DNA of 64,000 nt. It comes from Dorea phocaeensis. GTDB lineage: Bacteria; Bacillota; Clostridia; Lachnospirales; Lachnospiraceae. The translations under genes were made by a program, and so were the position numbers. The stretch lies in the NCBI RefSeq assembly GCF_900240315.1, contig NZ_OEPZ01000005.1, forward strand, positions 1 through 64,000. Direction: 5' to 3'. The notes beneath the pieces were generated by a model. It ran no database searches. It saw only the letters and a program-made list of their open reading frames with translations, and was not told the origin of the DNA. Positions 24,868-33,360 of this stretch are shown here, piece after piece (positions within the stretch are counted from its first letter, which is position 1; the number at the start of each line of letters is the position of its first letter).

Positions 24868-25605
24868 ATGAAGATTCTGAAGACAAGAGATTACAATGAT
24901 ATGAGCAGAAAGGCAGCAAACATTATTTCTGCACAGATTATAACAAAACCAGACTGTGTGCTTGGCTTAGCAACCGGCTCGACACCGATCGGCGCATACA
25001 AGCAGCTGGTGGAATGGTATGAGAAGGGAGATCTTGATTTCTCAGAGGTGAAGACCGTGAACTTAGACGAGTACAAGGGACTTCCAAGAACGAATGATCA
25101 GAGCTACTACTACTTTATGCATGAAAATTTATTCGATAAAGTAAACATTAACCCGGAGAATACCCATCTTCCAGATGGAACCAAAGAGGATGCGAAGGCA
25201 GAGTGTGAAGCTTATGAGGCGCTTGTAGAGTCCCTTGGCGGAACAGATCTGCAGCTTCTGGGACTGGGACACAATGGTCACATCGGATTCAATGAGCCGG
25301 CAGCAGAGTTCCCGAAGACAACACATTGTGTGGATCTTCAGGAGAGTACCATTGAAGCAAATAAGAGATTTTTTGCATCTGCAGATGAAGTGCCAAGACA
25401 GGCGTATACGATGGGAATCGGTACGATTATGCAGGCGAAACAGATCCTGGTGGTAGTAAGCGGAGAAGACAAAGCGGAGATTGTGGCAAAGGCGTTCTTC
25501 GGTCCGGTGACACCAGAGGTTCCGGCGTCCATTCTGCAGCTGCACAGAAATGTGACAATTGTGGCAGACGAGGCAGCGCTTTCTAAAGTTCCGAAGAAAA
25601 TCTAG
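24868..25605 (+). CDS. nagB: Glucosamine-6-phosphate deaminase
   Basis: The chosen start is ATG 24868 (MKILKTRDYN) behind AGGAGGAATGAATCA. The 245 residues are full length for NagB (EC 3.5.99.6), which converts GlcN-6-P to fructose-6-P and ammonia. Seen in the sequence: the phosphate loop LGLATGSTPIGAY, catalytic Asp67 in NLDEYKGL, and His138/Glu143 in GLGHNGHIGFNEP. It lies 30 bp after the CBM9-like gene and probably shares its transcript. It would feed amino sugars released by the GH112 pathway into glycolysis. No nagA is present in this window. Confidence 0.97.
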   Translation: MKILKTRDYNDMSRKAANIISAQIITKPDCVLGLATGSTPIGAYKQLVEWYEKGDLDFSEVKTVNLDEYKGLPRTNDQSYYYFMHENLFDKVNINPENTHLPDGTKEDAKAECEAYEALVESLGGTDLQLLGLGHNGHIGFNEPAAEFPKTTHCVDLQESTIEANKRFFASADEVPRQAYTMGIGTIMQAKQILVVVSGEDKAEIVAKAFFGPVTPEVPASILQLHRNVTIVADEAALSKVPKKI

Positions 25606-25614
25606 AAGAAAAAT

Positions 25615-25661
25615 AGCAATGGCTGGTGGAAGCTTAAAAGCTCCCATCAGCCATTGCTTTT
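25615..25661. terminator. Bidirectional terminator between nagB and AraC gene
   Basis: The 11-bp stem AGCAATGGCTG (25615-25625) pairs with 25648-25658, with an inner hairpin and a T run. It overlaps the last codons of the converging AraC gene. Confidence 0.8.
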
Positions 25662-26548
25662 ATAGACGAAGCATACTCGGAAGGAGTCATGCCTGTGACT
25701 TTTTTGAACTGGCGGGAAAAATAATGAATGGAAGTATAACCCAGATGTTCCGAAATTTGAGTAAAGTTCATCTGATTGGTTCTCATCAATTCTTTTGCAG
25801 CATTGATTTTCATTAAGGAAAAATACTCGATAATTCCCATGTTGCACTGTTCTTTGAAAATTTTTTGAAGTTGAGATCGGCCGATTAGATTGTCGTGGCA
25901 GATCTGTTCAATGGTAACGCGGGTATTGAGCTTCTCTTCTAAGTAACCTACGATGCGGTTGAATACATCTGTGTCGCTTCTGCTTTTGGTTGCCTTAATG
26001 GATTCGAGCCGGGGAAGGCGCTTGTGAAGCATAAGCGGTGTAGAGTATCTTCGGATCAAGTGAATGATGAACTGCGTCAGAAGCAGATGAATCATCTGCT
26101 CTGCGCCAAAGAGATCTGGCTCTTTCATCGGCATATTTTGGAGATATGGATCATCCAGGCGGCAGTCGAAGCACCGTCTTGCTTCTATTATAATGTCAGC
26201 CAGAAGATTGCGCTCTGCTTCATCAATTTGTAAGATCTTTTTTTTGAAAAAACGCATGGCATCATCGGCGCACTGGAATGAAATGACAACCAAATTAGGG
26301 GCGATGCCGCTTACTGCCTGCACATTATGAAATTCGTTGGGCTGATGAAAAGCAATGTCCCACCTTTTTAAAATGGTGAAAGAATTGCCTGCGGTTACGC
26401 CCACCTCTCCTTTATCTACGCAGATGAATTCCCAGAAATTGTGGGATTCGCCTTCAAAAGAAAAGTCGTTCATATATTCAAAATAGTGAATACTGTAAAT
26501 TTTGCCAATATTTATTGAATTATGGAGTATAATTCCGTCATATCCCAT
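25634..26548 (-). CDS. AraC-family transcriptional regulator of the GNB/LNB locus
   Basis: A 304-residue protein. The N-terminal cupin-like sensor domain (about 15-105; HNFWEFICVDKGEVGVTAG, DIAFHQPNEFHNV) precedes two helix-turn-helix motifs near the C-terminus (about 195-295; EQICHDNLIGRSQLQKIF and GYTSIHYFSRQFKKVTG). AraC proteins of this type usually activate sugar-uptake operons. It is divergent from the ABC importer operon across a 219-bp intergenic region whose promoter has a good -10 (TATACT, 26715-26720) but no good -35, which fits activator dependence. Ligand and sites are inferred. Confidence 0.88.
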   Translation of the reverse strand: MGYDGIILHNSINIGKIYSIHYFEYMNDFSFEGESHNFWEFICVDKGEVGVTAGNSFTILKRWDIAFHQPNEFHNVQAVSGIAPNLVVISFQCADDAMRFFKKKILQIDEAERNLLADIIIEARRCFDCRLDDPYLQNMPMKEPDLFGAEQMIHLLLTQFIIHLIRRYSTPLMLHKRLPRLESIKATKSRSDTDVFNRIVGYLEEKLNTRVTIEQICHDNLIGRSQLQKIFKEQCNMGIIEYFSLMKINAAKELMRTNQMNFTQISEHLGYTSIHYFSRQFKKVTGMTPSEYASSIKAMADGSF

Positions 26549-26767
26549 AGTGAAATCTCCTCTGCTGGATTATATGTAGAAAAAAATGCCTTCTTTTTGG
26601 TTAATATTACAAGGCTCTATCATGTATTATAGCCTGTTTTTGAGCAAAAATCAAAGGATAAATGCGAATTGTGCAAATTATGAAGAAGATAAGATAAAGA
26701 TTTTTGATGGAGATTATACTACAATAGGGGTATCAACCAAATAAACTTTATTAGGAGGTAAAGTGTT

Positions 26768-28069
26768 ATGAAAAAGAAAATCGTAAGTGTTCTTCTTTGT
26801 GCAGCTATGGTAGCTGGTCTTGCAGTGGGCTGCGGCGGTAAAGGAGAAGGCGGCGACAAAGGCGGAGACAAACTTGTATATTGGTCTATGTGGTCAGAGG
26901 AAGAACCACAGGCTAAGGTAATCAAGGAAGCCATTGAGAAGTATACAAAAGATACAGGCGTGGAAGTTGACGTTCAGTTCAAGGGACGTAACGGACAGCG
27001 TGAAGGTCTGGAGCCAGCACTTCAGGCAAAACAGAACATCGACTTATTTGATGAAGATGTAAACCGTGTAAACGGATCTTGGGGAAAATACTTAATGGAT
27101 TTGGAGGATGTGGCTGCAGATTATGAGAAAGAGCATGGAAACGAGACTTTGTTCAAGATTGCTCGTACAGCAGGCGGCGGAACACTGAAATCCATTCCTT
27201 ATCAGCCATCTATCTTTGGATTCTTCTACAATAAGACATTATTCAAAGAAGCTGGTATTGAAGCAGTTCCAACAACATGGGCAGAGCTTGATGCAGCATG
27301 CCAGAAGTTAGTTGATGCTGGTATTACACCAATCACTGGCGATACTACATATCAGACATCTACACTTGGATATCACTTAGGACGTTACCTTGGACAGGAT
27401 GGAGTGAAAGCTTTGGTTAACGATCCGGCAATTATGGAAAAGGTAGAAGCTGGTGATGTAGAAGATGTAAACTGGGATGATGAGAGAGTTCTGAAAGCAT
27501 TAAAAGACTATGAAGACTTCGCATCTAAGGGATATTTCTCTGACAAGATGGCTTCTAATGTATATCCAGACGGACAGAACAAAGAGTTCGCACCTGGAGA
27601 TGCAGCAATCATCATCTGTGGTTCTTGGCTGCCAAACGAGATCAAAGGCATGGTAGCAGATGATCTTGAGTGGGGATACTTCAACTACCCAGCAGTAGAA
27701 GGCGGAGTAGATGGAGCTGAAGCTAACAACATTGCAAATCAGGTATTCGCAATCAATAAAGATTCTAAGAAATCTAAAGAAGCTATGGAACTGATTACCT
27801 ACATTACAACAGGTGAGTTCGACAAGAAGATGACAGAGGAAGCTCTGTGTATCCCAACAGACAAAGCGAATGCAGATGCATGGCCGACAGAACTTACAGA
27901 AGTAAAACCAGGATTTGATTCTACAACTACTTATTATGACTGGGCAGTAGGCGCTGAGAACAATGCTGACTTAACATCTGCTATGCAGGAAGGATTTGTT
28001 AAGTTAATGGTTGGCGATATGACAGCAGAAGAGCTTGTAAAAGATTGTGCAGGCATCTGCGGTGAATAA
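26768..28069 (+). CDS. ABC sugar transporter substrate-binding lipoprotein
   Basis: A 433-residue family-1 extracellular solute-binding protein. The lipobox LAVGC puts the lipidated cysteine at residue 22, followed by a Gly/Asp/Lys linker. KLVYWSMWSEEEPQAKVIKE begins the mature fold, and SIPYQPSIFGFFYNKTLFKEAGI is the typical hinge-side motif. It should capture oligosaccharide outside the membrane for the two permeases that follow. Given the intracellular GH112, the ligand is probably galacto-N-biose and/or lacto-N-biose. A strong AGGAGGT site precedes ATG. No dedicated ATPase gene is adjacent; a shared MsmK-type ATPase elsewhere is expected. Confidence 0.92.
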   Translation: MKKKIVSVLLCAAMVAGLAVGCGGKGEGGDKGGDKLVYWSMWSEEEPQAKVIKEAIEKYTKDTGVEVDVQFKGRNGQREGLEPALQAKQNIDLFDEDVNRVNGSWGKYLMDLEDVAADYEKEHGNETLFKIARTAGGGTLKSIPYQPSIFGFFYNKTLFKEAGIEAVPTTWAELDAACQKLVDAGITPITGDTTYQTSTLGYHLGRYLGQDGVKALVNDPAIMEKVEAGDVEDVNWDDERVLKALKDYEDFASKGYFSDKMASNVYPDGQNKEFAPGDAAIIICGSWLPNEIKGMVADDLEWGYFNYPAVEGGVDGAEANNIANQVFAINKDSKKSKEAMELITYITTGEFDKKMTEEALCIPTDKANADAWPTELTEVKPGFDSTTTYYDWAVGAENNADLTSAMQEGFVKLMVGDMTAEELVKDCAGICGE

Positions 28070-28110
28070 TCTGGAAAAATTACACTTGAATTAAGTGAAG
28101 AGTGAAATTT

Positions 28111-28155
28111 AAAAATATGGTGGCATAAGCGTAAAGCGCTGCCACCATATTTTTT
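28111..28155 (+). terminator. Partial terminator between binding protein and permeases
   Basis: A 14-15 bp stem (28111-28125 with 28140-28154) ends in a T run. Placed after the binding-protein gene within the operon, it would leave more message for the lipoprotein than for the permeases. Confidence 0.75.
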
Positions 28156-28187
28156 AAGTAACAAAGTTTATCAAAGGGGGAAAACCG

Positions 28188-29093
28188 ATGAAGAAAAACA
28201 AAGGAATGATAGTTGGGTTCCTGGCGCCGGCAGTGATCATCTTCCTGATCGTGTTTTTGTATCCGATTGTCAGAACGGTGATCATGAGCTTTTTTAATAT
28301 CGAAAGTGTTACGGATGCTTTTGAATACTGGGAATTTGTGGGAATCGATAACTATACGAAATTGTTCAAAACACAAATTTTTGTATTGGCGATGAAAAAT
28401 ATTCTGAAGATCTGGCTGATTGGCGGCATCATTGTTATGGCGTTATCTCTGCTGTTTGGAGTGATCTTAACAAGTGGAATCCGCGGAAAGAAATTCTTCC
28501 GTGCAGTGATTTATCTTCCGAACATTGTCAGTGCGGTAGCGCTTGCAACCATGTGGAGACAGTATGTATTCGCGCCGGATTATGGACTTTTTGCAAAGTT
28601 CTTCCAGCTGATCGGAGCAGATAAGCTGGCCGAGATGCAGTGGCTTGCGCCGGAGAACTCATTCAAAGCGCTCTTAATTGCGTACTGCTTTGGTATGGTA
28701 GGTTATCACATGCTGATCTGGATGAGCGGAATTGAGAGAATCAGCCCGGACTTCTATGAGGCGGCTACCATTGACGGAGCAAACAAACTTCAGCAGTTCC
28801 GTTATATGACGCTTCCTCTTCTGAAGGGAGTATTTAAGACGAATATTACGATGTGGACGGTAACCACGTCTGCATTCTTCGTATGGTCACAGCTGTTCTC
28901 ATCCGTAACGGCAAATAAGGCAACGATCGTACCGGTACAGTACATGTATCTGCAGATTTTCGGAGCTGGTAATGCGGTGACGGATCGTAATGCGGGATAC
29001 GCAGCTGCAATCGGTATTATTCTGTGTCTGTGTGTTGTACTTGTATTTACGATTTGTAACGCATTCATCAAAGATGATGATTTGGAATTCTAG
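28188..29093 (+). CDS. ABC sugar transporter permease 1 (MalF type)
   Basis: This 301-residue inner-membrane subunit has six predicted helices, beginning GMIVGFLAPAVIIFLIVFLY. The EAA loop that docks the ATPase is at about 184-203 (FYEAATIDGANKLQQFRYMT, ending in LPLLKG). It pairs with the next gene. The FLAPA start and length are typical of carbohydrate uptake transporter family 1 permeases. Confidence 0.93.
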   Translation: MKKNKGMIVGFLAPAVIIFLIVFLYPIVRTVIMSFFNIESVTDAFEYWEFVGIDNYTKLFKTQIFVLAMKNILKIWLIGGIIVMALSLLFGVILTSGIRGKKFFRAVIYLPNIVSAVALATMWRQYVFAPDYGLFAKFFQLIGADKLAEMQWLAPENSFKALLIAYCFGMVGYHMLIWMSGIERISPDFYEAATIDGANKLQQFRYMTLPLLKGVFKTNITMWTVTTSAFFVWSQLFSSVTANKATIVPVQYMYLQIFGAGNAVTDRNAGYAAAIGIILCLCVVLVFTICNAFIKDDDLEF

Positions 29094-29108
29094 GAAGGAG
29101 GAGTAAAG

Positions 29109-29993
29109 ATGGCTAAAGAAAAAGAGAAAAAAGTAAAAGATAAAATCAACTGGAAAAAAGAAGCGCGCCTTGCTCCTGGATATATTATCATCATTGCATG
29201 GGTAATATTTACACTCGTGCTGCTTGGATGGATTGTGGCAGCCAGCTTGTCTACAACGAAGGAGATTTTTGCCGGCGAAGTGTTAAAATTCGCTTCCGGT
29301 ATTCATTTTGATAACTATATCGCAGCCTGGGGATCCGGAGGTGTTGCTACCTTCTTTATGAATTCTCTGTTGTATTCTGTGATTTCCTGTGTGGCATTGA
29401 TTTTGATCTGTGCACCGGCAGCTTACGTGCTGGCAAGATATACATTCCTTGGAAATAAACTGATTCAGACCAGCTTTGTATCTGCCATGGGTGTGCCGAT
29501 TACCATGATTGTGCTTCCGCTGTTCTGTCTGGTTGCCAATATGGGAATCTTAAATGACTTATTTGCAAGTAAGGTGACATTAATCTTCTTGTATATTGGT
29601 ATCAATATTCCGTATACGACGATCTTCCTTTTAACCTTCTTCGCGAATTTGTCGAGAACATATGAAGAGGCAGCGGCGATTGACGGATGTCCTCCGACGA
29701 AGACCTTCTGGAAGATTATGTTCCCGATGGCGCAGTCCGGAATTGTAACAGTAACCATCTTCAACTTTATTAATATCTGGAATGAATATTTCTTATCCCT
29801 GATCTTTGCAAACAGCGATCAGCTTCGCCCGGTTGCGGTAGGCCTTTATGGAATGATTCAGTCCATGCAATACACAGGAAACTGGTCCGGTCTGTTCGCG
29901 GCGGTAGTCATTGTATTCCTGCCGACATTTATCCTGTACCTCTTCCTGTCAGAGAAGATTATCGGTGGTGTAACAGGCGGTATCAAGGGATAA
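29109..29993 (+). CDS. ABC sugar transporter permease 2 (MalG type)
   Basis: The 294 residues comprise a basic cytoplasmic start (KEKEKKVKDKINWKKEARL), six membrane helices, and an EAA loop at about 190-210 (YEEAAAIDGCPPTKTFWKIM, then FPMAQSG). It lies 15 bp after permease 1 with an AGGAGGAG site. Together they form the importer's membrane channel. Confidence 0.93.
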   Translation: MAKEKEKKVKDKINWKKEARLAPGYIIIIAWVIFTLVLLGWIVAASLSTTKEIFAGEVLKFASGIHFDNYIAAWGSGGVATFFMNSLLYSVISCVALILICAPAAYVLARYTFLGNKLIQTSFVSAMGVPITMIVLPLFCLVANMGILNDLFASKVTLIFLYIGINIPYTTIFLLTFFANLSRTYEEAAAIDGCPPTKTFWKIMFPMAQSGIVTVTIFNFINIWNEYFLSLIFANSDQLRPVAVGLYGMIQSMQYTGNWSGLFAAVVIVFLPTFILYLFLSEKIIGGVTGGIKG

Positions 29994-30041
29994 CAGCGCT
30001 TATAAAATAGTATCAGAGAAGCAGAACTTGGAGGTAGAGCG

Positions 30042-30968
30042 ATGAATAAACCAGTATTAGTGATTATGGCTGCAGGAATGGGAAGCCGTTATGGAGGATT
30101 AAAGCAGATTGATCCGGTTGATGAGGAAGGGCATATTATTATGGACTTCTCCATGTACGATGCAAGAAGAGCAGGATTTGAAAAAGTTATCTTTATTATT
30201 AAGAAAGAAAATGAAGAGAACTTTAAAGAGGCAGTGGGCGACCGTATGGCAAAATATATGGATGTATCTTATGCATTCCAGGAGCTTGCAAATATTCCGG
30301 AAGGATATGAAGTACCGGAAGGACGTGTGAAGCCGTGGGGGACGGCGCATGCGGTATTAAGCTGTATTGATCAGATTGACGGTCCGTTTGCGGTGATCAA
30401 TGCTGATGACTATTATGGTCAGGAGGCATTTAAACTGATCTATGATTATCTGGCATCTCACGAGGATGACGAGAAATATCGTTATACCATGGTGGGATAT
30501 CATCTTGGAAATACGGTGACAGATAATGGACATGTAGCACGTGGTATCTGTGATATGAATGAGAACGGAGAGCTGGTGGCAATCCATGAAAGAACCAGAA
30601 TCGAGAAACGTGATGGAGGAATCGCGTTTACAGAAGATGATGGAGAGACATGGACGTCTGTACCGGCAGATGCGACGGTGTCTATGAATATGTGGGGATT
30701 TACAAAGAGTATTTTGACGGAAATCAAAGAAGGCTTCCCGGCATTCCTTGAGGAAGGACTTCAGAGCAATCCGATGAAATGTGAATATTTTCTGCCGACA
30801 GTTGTCAGCGATCTTCTGGGGGAAGACCGTGCAACCGTTGCAGTGCTGAAATCAGCAGATAAGTGGTATGGTGTGACGTATAAAGAGGACAAACCGGTAG
30901 TCGTAGCTGCGATTAAGCGGATGAAAGAGGAAGGACTGTATCCGGTACATCTTTGGGAGGAAAAATAG
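30042..30968 (+). CDS. Sugar-phosphate nucleotidyltransferase of the GNB/LNB locus
   Basis: This 308-residue NTP_transferase-fold enzyme has the start VLVIMAAGMGSRYGGLKQID, containing the GxGxR nucleotide loop, then WGTAHAVLSCIDQI and VINADDYYGQEAF with the metal-binding Asp. It probably makes UDP-HexNAc or UDP-Gal from the sugar 1-phosphates produced by GH112 and the kinase downstream. Bifidobacterium uses a GalT-type uridylyltransferase (LnpC) at this step; this is a different fold family in the same pathway slot. Its stop is immediately followed by the kinase ATG. The exact substrate is inference. Confidence 0.85.
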   Translation: MNKPVLVIMAAGMGSRYGGLKQIDPVDEEGHIIMDFSMYDARRAGFEKVIFIIKKENEENFKEAVGDRMAKYMDVSYAFQELANIPEGYEVPEGRVKPWGTAHAVLSCIDQIDGPFAVINADDYYGQEAFKLIYDYLASHEDDEKYRYTMVGYHLGNTVTDNGHVARGICDMNENGELVAIHERTRIEKRDGGIAFTEDDGETWTSVPADATVSMNMWGFTKSILTEIKEGFPAFLEEGLQSNPMKCEYFLPTVVSDLLGEDRATVAVLKSADKWYGVTYKEDKPVVVAAIKRMKEEGLYPVHLWEEK

Positions 30969-32093
30969 ATGATTCAGGTAACACAGAAGCAGAAAGAAGA
31001 GGCAATTGCACATTTTCAGTATGAAGGAGTTCTGACATCAGAGGGGCCTTATGGAAGCGGTCATATTAACGACACCTTTCTTCTGACGTTTGATGTGGAA
31101 GGCAAAGGAAAACGTAATGTAATCCTGCAGAGAATGAACAATGAAGTGTTCTCGGATCCGGTGGGGTTGATGGAAAATATCGTCGGAGTCACCTCCTACC
31201 TTCGTAAGAAGATTATTGACGACGGCGGAGATCCGGATCGGGAGACACTTAATGTGATTCCAACTGTGGACGGAAAAGATTATTATGTGGATGAAGCCGG
31301 GGATTACTGGCGCTCTTACAAATTTATTACAGATGCAACCAGCTATGACAAGGTTGAAAAGCCGGAGCATTTTTATCAGAGTGCAGTGGCATTTGGACAT
31401 TTTCAGTGTATGCTGGCAGATTATCCGGCAGAGACCCTTCACGAGACCATTGCAGGATTTCACGATACGAAAGCAAGATTTGCCACATTTAAGAAAGTGG
31501 TAGAGGAAGATGTGATGGGACGGGCTGCGTCTGTAGAGAAGGAGATTCAGTTTGTGCTGGAGCATGAAGACGTGGCAAATTATTTCGGCGATCTTCTGGA
31601 AAAGGGAGAGATTCCGCTGCGTGTTACCCATAATGATACGAAGCTTAATAATATTATGATTGATAATGAGACCGGCAAAGGGATCTGTGTCATTGACCTT
31701 GATACGGTGATGCCGGGACTTGCAATGAACGATTTCGGGGATTCTATCCGCTTCGGTGCAAGCACCGCGGCGGAAGATGAGATGGATCTTAGTAAGGTTT
31801 CCTGTAGTATGGAACTGTTTGATCTATATGCAAAGGGATTTATTGAAGGCTGCGATGGAAAACTGACGAAGAGAGAGATTGAGTTGATGCCGATGGGAGC
31901 AAAGACGATGACCTTTGAATGTGGAATGCGTTTCCTGACCGATTATCTTCAGGGAGATACGTATTTTAAGGTTCACAGAGAAGGACATAATCTGGACAGA
32001 TGTCGGACACAGTTTAAACTGGTTGAAGATATGGAGAAGAAATGGTATACTATGCAGGAAATAGTGAACAAGTATAGTAACAATGAAGTGTAA
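30969..32093 (+). CDS. nahK: N-acetylhexosamine 1-kinase (NahK/LnpB type)
   Basis: This 374-residue aminoglycoside-phosphotransferase-fold kinase has the catalytic loop [11 protein letters not shown] (Asp223) and the metal motif [10 protein letters not shown] (Asp243). The start [15 protein letters not shown] is the P-loop equivalent. NahK phosphorylates GlcNAc or GalNAc at the anomeric position with ATP, the step after GH112 in the GNB/LNB pathway. It is directly adjacent to the nucleotidyltransferase (stop, then start) and 20 bp before galE. Confidence 0.9.
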   Translation: MIQVTQKQKEEAIAHFQYEGVLTSEGPYGSGHINDTFLLTFDVEGKGKRNVILQRMNNEVFSDPVGLMENIVGVTSYLRKKIIDDGGDPDRETLNVIPTVDGKDYYVDEAGDYWRSYKFITDATSYDKVEKPEHFYQSAVAFGHFQCMLADYPAETLHETIAGFHDTKARFATFKKVVEEDVMGRAASVEKEIQFVLEHEDVANYFGDLLEKGEIPLRVTHNDTKLNNIMIDNETGKGICVIDLDTVMPGLAMNDFGDSIRFGASTAAEDEMDLSKVSCSMELFDLYAKGFIEGCDGKLTKREIELMPMGAKTMTFECGMRFLTDYLQGDTYFKVHREGHNLDRCRTQFKLVEDMEKKWYTMQEIVNKYSNNEV

Positions 32094-32113
32094 CAAAACA
32101 GGAGGCAAAAGTC

Positions 32114-33133
32114 ATGGCGAAGGTATTGATCACTGGAGGAGCAGGCTACATTGGAAGCCACACGGCGTTGGAGCTGTTAAATGAAGGATACGAGGTTGTT
32201 GTATACGATAACCTGTATAATTCATCTGAAGAATCCATTAAAAGAGTAGAGGAACTGACGGGGAAACAGGTAACCTTCTACGAGGGAGATGTATTGGATG
32301 AGAAAGCATTAGAGGCCATGTTTGAGGCGGAGAAGATTGATGCAGTCATTCATTGTGCAGCTTTAAAGGCTGTTGGGGAGTCTGTACAGAAACCGCTGGA
32401 ATACTATCACAATAATATTACAGGAACATTGACATTAATGGGCGTGATGGACAGAATGGGAGTGAAGAATATTGTATTTAGTTCTTCCGCAACTGTTTAT
32501 GGAAGTCCGGAGATTATTCCGATTACAGAGGAATGCCCGAAGGGCGAGTGTACCAATCCATATGGATGGACCAAATCTATGATGGAGCAGATTATGTCTG
32601 ACGTTCAGAAAGCAAAATCAGACTGGAACGTTGTACTGCTTCGTTACTTCAATCCGGTTGGAGCTCACGAGAGCGGACGGATCGGAGAGGATCCAAAGGG
32701 AATTCCGAACAACCTGATGCCATATATCTCTCAGGTGGCAGTTGGTAAGCTTGAGAAGCTTGGCGTATTCGGAGATGATTACGATACACCGGATGGAACC
32801 GGAGTTCGTGATTATATTCACGTTGTAGACCTGGCAATCGGACATGTAAAGGCAATCGATTACATTTTGACCAATCCGGGACTGGATGTAATCAACCTTG
32901 GAACGGGTGTAGGTTACTCTGTACTCGATATGGTGAAAGCATTCTCCAAAGCATGCGGAAAAGAGATTCCATATGAGATTAAACCTCGCCGCGCAGGAGA
33001 TATCGCAATGTGTTATGCAGATCCAAAGAAAGCCAAAGAGGTTCTTGGCTGGGAAGCAAAGAGAGGTCTGGACGAGATGTGTGCGGACACGTGGAGATGG
33101 CAGTCTCAGAATCCAAACGGCTATGCGAAGTAG
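32114..33133 (+). CDS. galE: UDP-glucose / UDP-HexNAc 4-epimerase
   Basis: This 339-residue short-chain dehydrogenase-type epimerase has the NAD loop GGAGYIG (8-14), the catalytic Ser-Ser-Ser-Ala region FSSSATVYG (Ser124), and the YxxxK pair Tyr150/Lys154 in NPYGWTK. It interconverts UDP-Gal/UDP-Glc and probably UDP-GalNAc/UDP-GlcNAc, closing the GNB/LNB pathway (LnpD role). It is the last gene of the six-gene operon. Confidence 0.97.
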   Translation: MAKVLITGGAGYIGSHTALELLNEGYEVVVYDNLYNSSEESIKRVEELTGKQVTFYEGDVLDEKALEAMFEAEKIDAVIHCAALKAVGESVQKPLEYYHNNITGTLTLMGVMDRMGVKNIVFSSSATVYGSPEIIPITEECPKGECTNPYGWTKSMMEQIMSDVQKAKSDWNVVLLRYFNPVGAHESGRIGEDPKGIPNNLMPYISQVAVGKLEKLGVFGDDYDTPDGTGVRDYIHVVDLAIGHVKAIDYILTNPGLDVINLGTGVGYSVLDMVKAFSKACGKEIPYEIKPRRAGDIAMCYADPKKAKEVLGWEAKRGLDEMCADTWRWQSQNPNGYAK

Positions 33134-33172
33134 AAGTATACTCGGCGTGTGAGATCTGAAATGTTGAATAGA

Positions 33173-33204
33173 AAGGCCACTGCGTTTTGTGCAGTGGTCT
33201 TTTT
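33173..33204 (+). terminator. Terminator of the GNB/LNB operon
   Basis: The 11-bp stem AGGCCACTGC with its wobble partner GCAGTGGTCT (33173-33183 with 33191-33201) ends in a T run. Confidence 0.9.
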
Positions 33205-33360
33205 GTGCAAAATGGAAGGTGCGAGAATACATACGGAACCGTTCTTTTTACTCGCATTTTCAACTAAATGGTGTTATACTATATAGAATATGATAACTAT
33301 TAGATATGCAATGCACGGCAGTCAGCTGCCAGTGTAATATGGATGGTTGAGGAAAAAGCA

